A stretch of DNA of 64,000 bases, from NCBI RefSeq assembly GCF_008831285.2, contig NC_045140.1:26244131-26308130 (forward strand), in the 5' to 3' direction. This stretch comes from Nymphaea colorata (Eukaryota; Streptophyta; Magnoliopsida; Nymphaeales; Nymphaeaceae). Position 1 is the first letter of the stretch; every line of letters starts with the position of its first letter. The notes below the pieces were generated by a model that worked only from the letters and a program-made list of their open reading frames with translations, made no database searches and had not been told where the DNA came from. Both the position numbers and the translations under genes were made by a program. Below, piece after piece: positions 50,779-63,197 of the stretch.

Positions 50779-53700
50779 GGAGAGAGAGAGAGCAAACTCA
50801 ATCAGGACCATGTGTTTTACCCAAATTCCTTTATTTGAGAGTTAACAGAAGTACAACTACATACTTTTTGAAGAAAAAGAAGGAGTTTCTTATAATTGAA
50901 CACAACGAACCACAATATTCATGGCGCGTGGTACAGTGGTGGGTACTACCAAACTATTAAATTATTTCTTATATGAAAAGTTCCTGGTTGGTGATATCCA
51001 ATCATGAAGGACATGATGAAGCAGAGAAGCTTTTATTCAACAGAATTATTTGTGTCATTTCACTCTTTCAAAAGCACCTATGCTGGCCACTCATTACTTT
51101 AATAAAATTATTTTTCTTCTTAAACCAGAAACTATTATCCATGCTCCCACACAAATGAGAAGGCAACAGATACTGAAAACAACAGTTTGCTTAAGAACAT
51201 TATGCAGTTTAGGTAATACGTTAATTATTTGTCAATACCTCCTTAGATGTATACAAGCCATGTTAATGGAAAAGAATGAATACCAGCTCTTCCTCCTGTT
51301 GCCGTCGTAATTGCAGTCTATGTCTATGGCGTTCCCTCAATAAATTTTGTAAGCCATCCACATCATCTCCAAGAATCATTTGACCCAATGTTGGATCACT
51401 CTGAACACAGAAAAATTAAGATGAACACAAGATCAAATGGATAATGGGACATATATATTTTCACATCAAAGTAAATGCTTGGTGGCCAAGGATAAAGGAA
51501 CCTGCAGCTTAATTGCATGACTACTGTTTGATTTGATCCCCAGCCTTCCTCTCTCCCATAAAGTGGAGGAGAAAGATTGCTTAATACGGAACTCAGCCAT
51601 AATCTAATTCTTGAACGGCGGATATAATTCTGGGAGGCAGCATATAATGTGGACCTAAAGTCTATCCTGCCTTCCTTCAGGGGGATGGCCTCTGCCCACT
51701 TGGAGAAAGAGCCTTTTGCTGCCAAGAGGCACATGATGCCCTTGATATGATGGGGGTTGGCCTGTCCCCCACGCATCGAAAGGGAAGGAAAGAATAGTGG
51801 AATGTAGACTGTAGAGGTTCCAGCGGTTGTCTTTGATTGGGCTACAAGCACTAAAATAGCCTCTGAAGGGAGAAACACAGTCCTAGCAATGTTCAATAGG
51901 AGACTTCCTCTCTTAAGACAAATAACTCCTTTACAAGTACAGATGCAATAGGAAGGTCATAAGCTGGCAAACTGCATTCTTTAGTTGCTTCCTAAATATG
52001 GGTTATATTTCTTATTCTCAGTATTATATATGAAATTGACAAGAGATCTGTCATCATAGATCCCATTATGGAACAATAAAGAGCCCAAACAGAAAAACAC
52101 AAGTATCACAAAATTTCAAGTTTTACTCATGTTGCTAATAGTAAAAATGAATAGAACACGAAGCAACTCCTGAATATTTCAGTTGCTAGACAGAACAAGA
52201 GAAACCACTGAAAATGTCAAGCTTGTTTTGACCTGCTCATTCAAAAGCTAAAATGCCACTAATTTACCTTCAAAATTAGCACATATGAAAAATGAAAAAG
52301 CAATCCACGTTTTCTGTTCTGTGGGTGTATGCACATTCATGATGGATCTAATAGATACCCACGTCTGGCGAATATGTAAACTTCTAAGTGTATTCTTAAA
52401 GTTCCACAACAAGCATTTTACCTGTCCTGGATATTGGGGAACCACATGACAGAACTTGCACATGTTGCAAAGTTAAAAAAAAAGTTCTCAATAACGATAT
52501 AATTGGCCCAGGGAACAGAATGAAAACCTAGCAACGAATAGCTACTAAATGTGGCACACAAAACATTGTCAATTGAAAACATACCCCTTTCTTCAGAAGA
52601 ACACTGTGCACCCCACCTAAAACAATTATGGTTATATTTCATATACAACTAAATAACTTGACAAACATTCACACCGGAAAACTTCAGGATATGCATTTTA
52701 AGATTTAGAACTCTTGTCACTTGATTAAGAAAAAAAGGGCTATTTAAAAACTATTACAACTGGGATCTAGTGTACCTGAAGCAACTGCTCCATCACACGA
52801 GCATCACGCCGAACATGCTGCTGAAAAGCTCTTGGGTTTGCTGCTGATCCATCTGGGTTGAAGCTTAGATCATTTGCAGAGGCACTGAAATAATCAAATG
52901 GGTAACAACTTGAAATCTCAACATATTTACAATAAATAATGATAAGACCATTGCCAATAATTGCATATTTTCTGAGATCCAGAATAAAGATTATATCTAA
53001 AAATTCTCTGCATCTCTGATGTAACTTACTTATTTTTCTATATTGGCAGATGGTGATAGGAAAAAAGAAAACCAATACAAAGAAAATGATTTTGATAGGA
53101 AAAATTGCAAACACATACAGCCTAATGGATTCCAGGAACATGGTAAAAGTGAACCAGTTCATGATACATAAAATCATATTGCACCTAGAACAGCCATAAA
53201 CAAACCAAATTTAAGATCTATGTGCCACACAGGAAAGCATTGGAGAAAAGCTTTCAGCTGAAAAAGCCACCCCATCACCCTAACATGGACACAAATACAA
53301 TAAAACATCAACAAAATGTGCATGTGCATGCACCAATGAAGCAAACTGCCATAGAGGTCTTTTTGGATAAGCAAAAGTAAGCAACTCTGGACCTGCTAAT
53401 GCTGCATCATCTAGCCACCTCAGAAATGTATGTGTGAAGGAAAAAGATGAACAACAACACACTTAGCTTGCCAAATTAAGGAAAACTTGGGGAACAGTCA
53501 ACTATAAGCTCCTAGTTCCAAATAAAAATAAGAAACTAACAACAAGAAAAACTAGATTGAACTTCCTCAGCACCACTAATATGGCACCTGAAAATAATGA
53601 TAATGACAATAATAATAAGAACCCATCAGACAATTAGCTGCTGACTAATTAACCTAATCAGAAGATTACATCAAAATGGTTGTACGTAGGATTGCCATAA

Positions 53701-56511
53701 AGATGAAACCAAAGATAGTATAACAAAAAACATGAAATAAAAACATTGGGAGACAAGTAATGAAATGGAAACCAGAGTCACACCTATTAGCATTCGAAAC
53801 CATCATCATCAAGTCGCCCTCTTTAACCCCAGCAGCACTTAACTGCTCTGTGTTCTTCATCTCTTTCCCATTGAAAAGTAACTGCTGGTTCTGAATTGGC
53901 ACATTTGTCTGCATATAGAACATAGAGAAGGGTTGAAATCATAAGTGACATAAATGAAAATATTAGGAATTTAGGAGAACATATACATTTAAGCTTCCAC
54001 CACCATGCTGCCCTAATTTTTATTCCATGGAACTGAATGTTAAAATCCATGCCCTCCCTAAACTCACCTCCACCTCTAGGAGTGCTTTTACATTCTCCAC
54101 CTATTCAGCAACAACAGGACAGGAAATCAGATAAAGAAAATAATAACTGCCCACATGTCGGAAGATAACAGTTACATGCTAAAACTACTAGGAAGAATGC
54201 CAAAATTGTGATAACAACTGAAATAACAGTTACTAAAGTCAGTAGCATCCAAACACAATTAAACAATTGGGCCAAGCAACGGTCCTTTGTATGCCTATGA
54301 AATGCACTGAAGAACATCACTTTTATTGCAAGCATAAAATTTAAGAAAAAGAACATAATATAATTATCAGCGGAACTTGCATGTCAAGAACCAAATTTAT
54401 CAAGCTTCTTAATAAAAGAAAATTTTAGCCTGTTGAATGAAAACAATAGATAGTGGAAACAATGCCATTTGAATGATAACAATACATAATGGAAACAAAC
54501 GATAATGTGCCAAAAAAGTTTACGAAGCATCGGCACATAAAAATGGGAATAAGTTGCTTCTTATGTTTAGCAAACTCAGCAGCAGAGTCAACCAAGGAAA
54601 GAGAACAAGATCCATAGTTGTACATCAACCATCATTCTGAAGGCTTTATAATCTGGGATCTTACTTTTAGATCCACCTTGACACTAGATTGTTTAGTTCC
54701 TTCATGTTTCCATTTGTTTTCATAATGGGGTTGGTGATGATCAATAGTGGAAACTCTTTTTCTCCAGCTTTCCCCTTTCCCAAAGTGTTATCATTAACTT
54801 GGTTTTTTTTTTTTTCATTACTGTCATGGTTATTTGTCATACATGAGCCCACGTGTTAACACTCTTGGAACCAGAAATTTGAAGTTGAGCATGCAGTTGA
54901 TATTTTTGAGCTAGTGCACAGTATATGATAATTTTTTCATAAATTTGGCTGATTTAATCATCATTAAAATCAAGTCTTACACTAACTACATGGCACTAGC
55001 TTTATTATTTCTCTATCTCCTCCTATCAAGAGTTATAAGTTCTATCCCTTTACATTCCTGCATGCACCTCTTATTGCTAGAAAATCCAACACAGGCTTCT
55101 TTTCTCCAAATTCCTTTGCATCATATCAACTTTCACATTAGTGTGCAATAGGAAAACCAACATATAAAAAGCAACTTAAATGGCATTCTCTAGTATTTAT
55201 ATATGACCTGATGTTTATGTTTTTCCATTTTTAATCTGATAAAAATAAAGCAACGATGTTAAATCATTGAGTAAGCTCAACTAAACTCCCATCCTGGAGT
55301 TCCAACATGAGCAACAACTTTTTATTACATCCTCAAGTCCAAGAATGTTGTTTCTAAGTTTCTGATAATTGAGAAACTAAATATTAATAACTATCCCATC
55401 AAAATAATCCATCACTATTGTAACATTCCGACCAATACAGATTGAAGAATGTCCCCGGTACATGTGGCACTGAACACCTAGCTACACGAAAAAATAATTA
55501 TCTAATTGAAAACATTCATTGCCAGTATGGACTAAAGCATTCGAAACAATATGTTGAAGTCGTGAAAACTGTACAGAATAGGTGCAGCACATTAACACCT
55601 GGCTACAAGAAGAAAATTGTGACTTTAAATGACAAAAAGCATCCCCAAGGTACAGAACTCCGATCAGCACCTCTTGAAGAATGTACAAAACAAGCGCAAG
55701 ACCAAGCATCCAGCTACAGGAAGAATAATTGCATTCTTACACGAAGAATGCCTTTAGAAACCAATACATATGCATAAATTCTATGCTTAAAAAGCCTATA
55801 AATTTAGAAATAACAAAAAGGTGTGGCATGAAAAGACTAAAGCGGCATGGAAGAGCCAATAATGTCAAAATTAATCGTCAGAGAAGAGGCTGTTTTCTGA
55901 CCAAGTGGATGTTAGAGATTAACAAGATAAGACTGGATAATTGGGATAGCACAATACGTCCCGTTATCCCATATCCCCCGCAAACCACAAAACTGGTTAT
56001 ATGACCGGATCTGAGTACCATCTAAAAGTCGTTAACTCCCAATTTCCCAAATGACCTACCCCAGTTCGGACGTCCCACGAGTTAAGCTACTTCCCCTACC
56101 ACGATGACGGTGTTTTCCGGAATCTCTAGCCATGAAGAGATATCGGAGGAACGATTCCTCAGTCCATTTTAACTGTTTCTCCACTTCAACTTACTGTTTT
56201 ATATTCTAAAAAGACCAATTCGAACTGCATTGCTCCAATCACGACATACATGTAGACCATCCATTTGAAACGCCAAAATGTCCAGTGTCCTCCAACTCTC
56301 CAAGAGTTTCAAACCTCACCACTAACTAACTCCAAAAATGAAACCATTATGAAATCCTCACCAAGAACAAGAAAGAAACCCTAACAGGGAACCGAGGCAA
56401 TCATAGAGGAACAGACATATCGACAGAAAAGGGGGAAGCCATTACCGACTCGTCGGCATCGACATCGAGGGTAACGAATTGCTCATCCGCAGTCATCACA
56501 GTAATCTTCAT
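42081..56511 (-). CDS. DDI1: DDI1-like ubiquitin shuttle / aspartic protease, sixteen exons
   Basis: Exons on the minus strand: 56511-56446, 54100-54068, 53908-53784, 52884-52776, 51400-51284, 50369-50304, 44918-44859, 44769-44725, 44429-44368, 44152-44059, 43801-43709, 43617-43548, 43356-43280, 42895-42829, 42700-42675 and 42209-42081. Together they give 1239 nt and 412 residues, close to the Arabidopsis protein. Order of domains: N-terminal ubiquitin-like fold (about 1-75, ending LMMMVSN), a helical linker with SDPTLGQMI, then the retropepsin-like fold. Its active-site triplet is in AFVDSGAQST (D211-S-G), followed by GHVFYPCSFMVLD and FGLDMLRKHQ. A C-terminal UBA domain (about 371-412, EYEAKVTQLMDLGFS) ends the protein. 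DDI1 brings ubiquitylated substrates to the proteasome and can cleave some of them. Intron 6 (44919-50303) is swollen by nested retrotransposons; intron 1 spans 2.3 kb. Confidence 0.96.
45180..45560. repeat. A/T-homopolymer-rich intronic block
   Basis: An intron block of the DDI1 gene is dominated by A-runs on the left half and T-runs on the right half, with scattered CG words such as CGTGTTTTTTCC and AAAAAACGAAAA. The two halves are roughly complementary, so it may be a decayed foldback element. No clean termini are visible. Confidence 0.4.
46598..49934 (-). mobile_element. Outer Ty1/copia remnant in DDI1 intron 6
   Basis: Two related ~270-bp direct repeats lie at about 46598-46869 and 49668-49934. 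Inside the right copy, on the minus strand, TGGTATCAGAACTAGG follows the LTR end directly, a primer-binding site for initiator tRNA-Met. Next to the left copy a purine tract (GAGGGATGA on the minus strand) precedes TGATAAGG, as a polypurine tract should. Thus the element runs on the minus strand with its 5' LTR at the right. A decayed RNase H-like stretch (ITWVWQLLGDLGEE) reads at about 48350-48500. The element is broken by many stops and interrupted by a second copia at 46959-48325. No target duplication is evident at its outer ends. Confidence 0.7.
46959..48325 (-). mobile_element. Nested, internally deleted Ty1/copia element with 5-bp TSD
   Basis: The LTRs are 46959-47134 and 48075-48325. 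Each starts TGTTGGAA; the right one ends CAACA and the left one AGCA. The left copy lacks ~75 bp found in the right one. TCTTC flanks both sides (46954-46958, 48326-48330) as the target duplication. Minus-strand TGGTATCAGAGCC next to the right LTR is a tRNA-Met primer-binding site, and GAGGGGAAG abuts the left LTR as polypurine tract. The internal part is only ~940 bp. At 47150-47460 the minus strand encodes a copia RNase H piece (KMMWAKSILTDLNV, then KCDNKTAKYIANYP) and ends just before the polypurine tract. gag, protease, integrase and most of the polymerase are missing, so it cannot move by itself. Confidence 0.88.
50730..50792. repeat. Long (GA)n microsatellite
   Basis: About 63 bp of AG/GA repeat with a few GG interruptions, in intron 5 of the DDI1 gene. 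Confidence 0.95.
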
Positions 56512-57428
56512 CGTCTATCTGAATACTCGACGTCGCTGCTCGATTGATGGGTCCGAATCGTCCGATCTATCTATTTGGCGCGCGATCCTTCGCGCGCTGT
56601 GAGAATTCTCTGATGAATAAAAAGGACGAAACGCTTCCGTAACAAGGAAGAAAATTCCGGTTTCCTTTACTTTTTCAATCCAGTCAGCAATAATAGGAAT
56701 AATTACATCTAGCAACCAACTTATCGCTGCTTTACATGTCAGTTTCAGACCCTTTACGTCCCAAATTCCGGACCCGCCGGATTCATTTGCTTTACGTCCA
56801 AAGACCAAGAACATTGGCGGTTCTGTTTGGCGGAAAGAGGAAAAGGAGAGAAGAAAAAAAAAAACTAAACAATCTGTTATATAGTATTGGACGGTATAAC
56901 TTCCAAAAACTATTGCTAAAGAAAAAATCATAGTGATTAGTTAGCCATCAGACGACTGATTTCAATTTTTTCATATAAAAGATGCAAAAAAAGTTAGTTA
57001 TTCAATACATGAGAGAAGATTTAAAGATAATTATTGAATCTTAGTTTAAACTTAAAAAAAGGTCGATGACTTTTGTGCTCGAAGTGCTTGTTGGCAACGC
57101 GGCATAGCTGAGGTAGGTGAGAGCTTCACTTATTATTTATAGCAATATAATTTATCACACCCCAGATCGTGACTTTTTTATTTTCCAATCGGTTTCAAAT
57201 TGAAGGCCTTTATTTGATTAACCAACATTTTACCAGTCGGATGCAGTAATAATTACAGCTTCATCTGGGATTCTGGTCAGTCCGTGGGTGCAAGGTGCAG
57301 AGTCCAAATCCTGCGCCCGTCTGCGAGTGTTACGAAGCTACCATGAGTTATGTACGCCTCTCTAACGAAGCGTCCGCGTCTTCAACTCAGGCGGGGAATG
57401 GGGTACTCGAGTTTCAGTTCAGGAAGGA
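56512..57428. promoter_or_regulatory. Head-to-head region of DDI1 and a GH36-type pseudogene
   Basis: This 0.9-kb stretch contains the DDI1 leader and promoter (minus strand). On the other side is whatever remains of the promoter of the disabled raffinose synthase-like gene. The first ~150 bp beside DDI1 are GC-richer. No other gene is seen. Confidence 0.5.
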
Positions 57429-60400
57429 ATGAATCATGGAGGCTGGAGGCGCAGCATGTCGATGGTGGTGGCCAGCCCGACCTGCATCGTGGGTGGTGCC
57501 TTCGGAGCAGGCGGCAGGGAGGCTCTGACGGGCATCCAGGAGAACGTGGCCACCATACTAGCAAAGGAGTCCTCCGTTTTCATCGGCGCCTTCTTCTCCA
57601 AAAGCAGCAGCTGTTACGTGTTCAAACTTGGCGTCCTTCGGAACCAAGACCTCTCTCTTTCTGATTTCCGGAGTTTATTCGACGACTCACCATTGTCACC
57701 ATGATTCTCTTTAATACTTTTAGCTGAACCGCCGTATTTAACTTGATGTATCGTTGTTCGGAATATTTAATGGTACATTATAATACGTCATTTTTGCAGC
57801 AGAGAATAACTTTCGGTACTTGCTTAGGCTTTCACTTTTCATTCAAAAAAACAGTTTGAAGATACCGTGAGCTAAGGCATTTATGATAAATCAACTCCAT
57901 TGACTTCCTTCGCGGATGCCTAGGGAAGTTGAACTGGTTTGGTGGTGCACCGGGGATGCATTTACGTGAACCCACTTGGATCTGTAGAAGACCTAAAGTG
58001 GTACTAAAAAACTCGGAATTTCTTGTATTTCCCGTTTGATGCTTAGTTGCCTATAAATCCTAAAACCTTCAAAGAGGTTCTCTTTCTACATGCATCAGAT
58101 TTGTAATGTACTAGAACGATGGGAGCTGATTGTAGACAAAATACATGATTGAAGGCTCTTATGTTTACTTAGGATAAGGGTCTGACAAGGTTGATGCTGG
58201 AAGCTTTTCTATAAGCACTTTGGGACCTTCTCAAAGCTGGAGTTTCAGTCAACTAAAAGGGAGTCCGCGGTTGTTTTGTTAGTTGGAAGTGAATTATCTA
58301 CAACCTTTTCACCTATAGTGTTTGTCCTATTCAAGAAATCTCCCTTTCAAGTGGATTGAAGGAATTTGTTCACATTCAAGTTATTTGGTAAACTTAGGAT
58401 TAACCCTGAGGACATCTCTTGCCATTCTCCCTGCTGAATTCAGGATCTATTGAATATTCTGCCTTATTTTTTATAGAAATCCTTGAGATTTGTCCTAGAA
58501 ATTCCCTTTCCATGTGTACTGAAACTTAATAGAATATCACAAATAATCTTCATGGGGCCTAATCCTATGCACGTAGTGCTGAGCACCTCAGTAAAGAAAG
58601 CATTTATGCAGTAAAAAGAGAGAGAATTCTTATAGTTGGGGATGGATGAGGAACTGAAATCAAGTTGCTGAACTACTTTCCTGACTCTGCCTTTTGAACA
58701 TTTTTGAACTTACCGACTCTAAATGTTTTTGGTGAATATTGTAAGTATATGACTGTCTATTTGTGTCATTGTGAATGCATCTATCATGCAATTTACTGGG
58801 TCTATGGTGATAGCCTGCTGGTGACTGATAGTCCATGATGCTGGATATTAGTCCTACTCATAACTGGAGTTCATCAGATTGGTTTTATTTGATCGATGTT
58901 GTATTTGGTAGACATAATAATCTAGCTTTTTTTTTATTTTTTTTGGCAAAATTTAGGTATGTCCAATGAGGGTGCTCCTGCTAAATTTGTTAACGTTTAC
59001 ATTTGTTGGAACGATACAGTATGTGATATTTCAAAAATAAGGTGAAACATTCATCGTGGGATCACAGTAAGCATGAGGGTTCATTGTGCCCATTTTTACT
59101 AATACTTTTTCTGTATGACAAAAGTTAGCCTACTTTTTCTCTTAAATCTTGGAAATGGGTATTTTGTAGGTATGCCTCCTGAGTGGTTATTATTACAAAA
59201 AAAAGAGTCTCATGCAGCATGTAATGAAATTGATGGCAAAGCTAGTAACTTGAAAGATTTTTGTTTCAAACATCAAACAACATATGAACTATAAATGATC
59301 ATTGCTGGTAAATTTTGAGATCATGGTTCTGTAGCACATCTTAATTGATTTCATCTACTTCGACTGTCTACTTTGTGCAGATATGTTTATGTCTGGCATG
59401 CGGTGATGGTATACTGGGCTGGTGTCCTTCTGGCATCACCAGAGATGATGAAATACATCCTGTTCTTCAATATCCATTCCAAGGGATGTAAGATAGATAC
59501 TGGCAGATATTTTAATTTAAAAATGATGTTTCTGGCTATGTTGTAGCTCAAAATCTAGACTAACTCAAGGTAGATATGCAGAATGTATTAATAGGAACAC
59601 TTGGAACTGGATTTGGCAGCCAGATTCCAGTGAATCGCCAATATCAGCATCCACTTGAAAATTCTACTGCTAATTAGAAGTTTCAGCGCCAAGTACTTGA
59701 TTTGCTGCATGGGCCATAGCATGGATTGCATATACAGTATGTATTTTTTACATTGACATTGTCCCTTGATTTTGCATAAACTTCAGTTTTTTCTGTATTG
59801 TTATTATCAATGGCTTTCAGTTCAATAAGTGCAATAATGCGAGCCTCTGAACACTATATGCCAATTTCCAACATTGTTGACCTTGTGCATTGCATCTGTC
59901 ACAACAGTTTCCTTCTTGGTGAAGTTGTGGTTCCTGATTGGAACATGTTCTATGTGTAATTCTGTTTCTTCCGTATATGACAGATACCATCAAGCTGTAC
60001 TTTCTACATGTATCGCCACCCTGTTGAGGAATTTCATGCTTCTGCCCATGCTGTAGGTGGTTGTGCAGTCTATGTTAGGTAGGTTTGATATGTTTGCAAG
60101 TGAATCTGCTGGGTTTCCCCCACTATCTTCTTTGTTTCGTCCTTTTTAAAAGTAGTGTTTTGTTTACAGTGATAAACCTGACACAATTTCACAATTGTGA
60201 AAAAGCCAGTGCCTCCTGATGGATCAGTGGTAAGAGCAAAATGTGCTGGAAACCATAAACGTGATTGTTTGTTCATCAACCCTGTTATGGATGAAAATGG
60301 CCGTGCCTACCCTCTACCGAGGAAAGGCAAAGCGTATCAGTACCCATTACTTCCCTTGTTTCCTTGTGCGGCCTTTGAAGATCTGGAATATGAATAAGTT

Positions 60401-60680
60401 GTCTGGTATCCTGGGCATCTTCAATATCCAGGGGGCAGGCACTTTACCCTCTCTGGATACAGTTCAAGATGTCACAAGTCACAACTCCAAGTATGTTACA
60501 GTTTACAGGCCAGAAGAGCCCCGAAGACATTGATCATATTAAACAGATAGTGCATGGGAATTGGACAGGAGATTGTGCAGTATATGCATTTAATGTAGGT
60601 ACAATTTACAGTCCCTATATGTCCAGGTTGCCGTTTGTAGTGACCTCGATACTGAACAAGGAAAGTAAAAAGTAATTCTT
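57429..60680 (+). pseudogene. Raffinose synthase / alkaline alpha-galactosidase-like pseudogene
   Basis: Family pieces appear in the right order but in shifting frames. At 57429-57660: REALTGIQENVATILAK and FIGAFFSKSSSCYVFKLGVL. At about 57930-57965: a broken W-F-G-W-C-T-x-D-A-F motif. At 59375-59490: RYVYVWHAVMVYWAGV, then VLQYPFQG. At 59564-59673: KVDMQNVLIGTLGTGFG, then NRQYQHPLENS. At 59890-59945: FLLGEVVVPDWNMF. At 60010-60078: EEFHASAHAVGGCAVYV. At 60197 on: PDGSVVRAKCAGNHKRDCLF, then KIWNMNKLSGILGIFNIQGAG and HGNWTGDCAVYAFNVG. Family members transfer or release galactose in raffinose-oligosaccharide metabolism. At least four frame changes and several stops disable the gene. Introns remain, for example 60079-60169, so it arose by ordinary duplication rather than retroposition. 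Confidence 0.88.
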
Positions 60681-60929
60681 CATTTAAACTTTTTCTTGAT
60701 TTTCCTCAAAAACAAATTCAGGAGTAGCTTGCAGTGGAATTGAAAACAGAAACCTCTTTACAAGTAGAAAAAAATTATACAATGCTTGACTTCTTCCCAA
60801 ATAAAGAATGCTATTATTCTTGGAATGGGCAGAACGCTTCCAGTTGTGTTAGTTAACTGCAAAATGCAATCTTTATGCCTTCTACATGCAGTTAGCATAA
60901 TTTGGTGCATTCATTGTGCAGCAATGGTT

Positions 60930-61254
60930 TTAAACCGGAGCAACTCACTTAACCAATCCCTTTATAAGCCCTTGAAGAAATTACAATCCATCTTCATTAA
61001 GGCACACACGTCTACATGCTTAAGACCCCAAGTCTGAAAATGGAACCGTGTTCTGATACCACATGTTACAACTCAGCCCACTTGCACAACAGGCCCAAAC
61101 TCCTAGTTTGGCATATCTTAATCTGCCCCCTACTAGTTCTGGTTCTAACCAGAAAAAAATTGGGAACCAGGACAATCAATTACTTAACCAACCGCTTTAT
61201 GAGCCCTTGAAGATTTCTCTTAATTTTTAATACAAGAGTAACTTCTCACTTACA
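60930..61254 (-). mobile_element. Second TRIM-like array: partial LTR, spacer, full LTR
   Basis: A truncated LTR copy ending in TTACA at 60985 is followed by a 78-bp spacer and a full 191-bp LTR at 61064-61254. The full LTR starts TGTTACAACTCAGCC and ends TCACTTACA. On the minus strand the spacer carries TGGTATCAGAACACGG two bases from the LTR, a clear tRNA-Met primer-binding site. Both LTR copies contain TTAACCAA(C/T)C followed by GAGCCCTTGAAGA or AAGCCCTTGAAGA. The array at 6647-7215 carries the same blocks, so both belong to one family. There is no coding capacity. Confidence 0.68.
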
Positions 61255-62179
61255 ATATTGATCAGAAGTTTCATTCTGCACTGTTGCGTTTGATTGATAC
61301 GTACACTCTGATGGTGTTGTTAAAGTAATTGGTTTTATTCATGATCCTTATGTCTTGCAGTTGTCCATTAAAGGAAGAGGCTGGGGCTGATACGGATCAT
61401 ATCTAAGAGTGAAAACAAGGAAAAGTTTGGGGTGAGCTTATGTAAGAGTGAAAACAAGGAGATGTCTGTGCCCGTCAATGTGATAGATGATAGTTTATGT
61501 TTGATGGCGGAGCTAGGTCATTTGTCCCTCTGTGAAAGCTTGATTTGTATTTTTGAGGTACAAATTTGGATAGGACCTGCTACTTTTTCAGGCTTGAACT
61601 ATACAGCCCTTGTTGGAAACATTCTTCACTCGCCTGCCTGCCAATATTTGGTAAAGCTGTCCTGCTTCAAGGCTATAATCTATGTTTTTGTTATAGCCCT
61701 CTCTCTCTCTCTGCTGCAGATATTAGATTCATTTTCCTGTTAGTCTATTTTTTCTCATGTACTACTCTGCTGCTTGATGCTTTCTCATAATGTTGTCCTG
61801 GCAAGGCCCTTTCATGGTGCTCTTTGTCATGTCATTGTCTTGTTAGAGTCTTCTTCCTTATGACCAGGCTGCTGCCTGAGCTTTCTCATGATGGTGTCCT
61901 TGCAAGGCTCTTTTCTGGTGCTCTTTTAATGCCTGGTGGTTGATGTGCACTAGCTTATCTCTCAAGGGTTGTAAGCCCATTAAATGGTCTGGAATATGAA
62001 GTGTTCCTTATTTGTTCATCGAAGAAAAAAATTCTCGTTTTCTTAAATAAAGGGCTACTTGCATGTGAATCCAAGTTTCTTGTGAAAAGGTGGTTGGCAC
62101 ACTTAAAGTGAACCAGCACAGGTTGATTATTCAGGCGATGCAACTCAGGAAGTGAAGGTGCCAAGCTTTTAAGGGTGAT

Positions 62180-62780
62180 TCTGTTACAGGTATTGAGCGA
62201 AATTCCCTTCTCGACCGGGAAACTGCGTTTCCAAAGAGCAATGTTTCATAGGTTTCTCGAAAATGCTTTTTTGGATTGGAAAAGATGGCACCTAATGGAC
62301 TGCCCATTTGATTTTTTGGCCTGCTTTTTTCAGCAAGCTGTGTCCTTTTCATACAAAAAGGGAGAATAAAACAAACGTCCCTTTCGGGTGAAAGGGATAA
62401 GGGAAAGAAAACTTTTCCCCGAACATGAATTCACTTTTTTAGGTAGATTAGGTACAAGAATTCATATGGAAAATGTTTCGGAGTATAAAGAATATTTTGT
62501 GGTTTCTGGTTACTCGAAATTGAATTGGAAGAGACTTTCATGTGAAAGGATTGGAAAGACTAGAAAAACAGAAAACCACAGGTTTTTTTCTTCTTCTGTA
62601 TCAATTTCTCTTTTCCTACCACAATTCAACTACCAAAGGAGCCGCAAGCGATTTGGCGTTTCGGAAGTCACCTAATTCAGAGTTTACTATTGGCAAATCG
62701 AGAGCAGACGATCGTCTTCATGCGGTAACACTAAGAAATGTATTGTTCATCATCAACAAAAAAACTCAGTGAAAGACAAC
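62180..62780 (+). other. Unassigned coding-like segment, possible organelle-type DNA
   Basis: Composition and word use change here (AAGGGATAAGGGAAAGAAAA, GGCGTTTCGGAAGTCACC). Frames run partly open in all three plus-strand phases, including a piece reading QAIWRFGSHLIQSLLLANRE. The texture resembles plant organelle sequence, but I could not match a specific mitochondrial or plastid gene. The annotation is a flag, not an identification. Confidence 0.2.
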
Positions 62781-63197
62781 TACCAACGTATTATCAGGAC
62801 TGACATGCATGGAGGGAGTGCAAGAATCCCAAACCTGCAATCCTTTAACCAAAAAGTCAGGAGAAAAATCAACACAGTGGCAATCCCCAAGCAGTGCTTG
62901 TTCTAATCATGTATCTTCCATTGCTCAATATTTGATGCTGAATATTGCGTCCAAATATAACAGAGAGGAAAAGAATCAAACATATTAATTTCAATAGGAA
63001 CTGCAATTAATCAATATCAGTACACTCTGCACCACTAGCAAAATCCCACCTACATTATTATATACCATCCTCCCAAGCAAAACGAGAAAATGCTTCCCAC
63101 CCACCAAATAATACCCAAGAAAGAAAAGAACTATAATAGAAAACCAAGAGGAGGAAAAAGGAAGCAAAGAACGCGCAGCAACCATTACAGATTAGAG

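Larger units (their letters stand above)
60681..63197. other. Intergenic region downstream of the pseudogene
   Basis: This region contains the second TRIM-like array (60930-61254). It also contains an in-frame stretch around 60727-60870 (AVELKTETSLQVEKNYTMLD) that may be the last exon remnant of the GH36-type pseudogene. The segment 62180-62780 looks coding-like in composition but matches nothing I can name. The remainder is without recognisable features. Confidence 0.5.

Noticed and set aside
51396-51896. 166-codon minus-strand frame with FSKWAEAIPLKEG, resembling a gypsy integrase motif
   Set aside because: Only about a dozen residues fit, nothing of an integrase surrounds them, and the frame runs through the donor side of a DDI1 exon. 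Probably chance or a tiny scrap.
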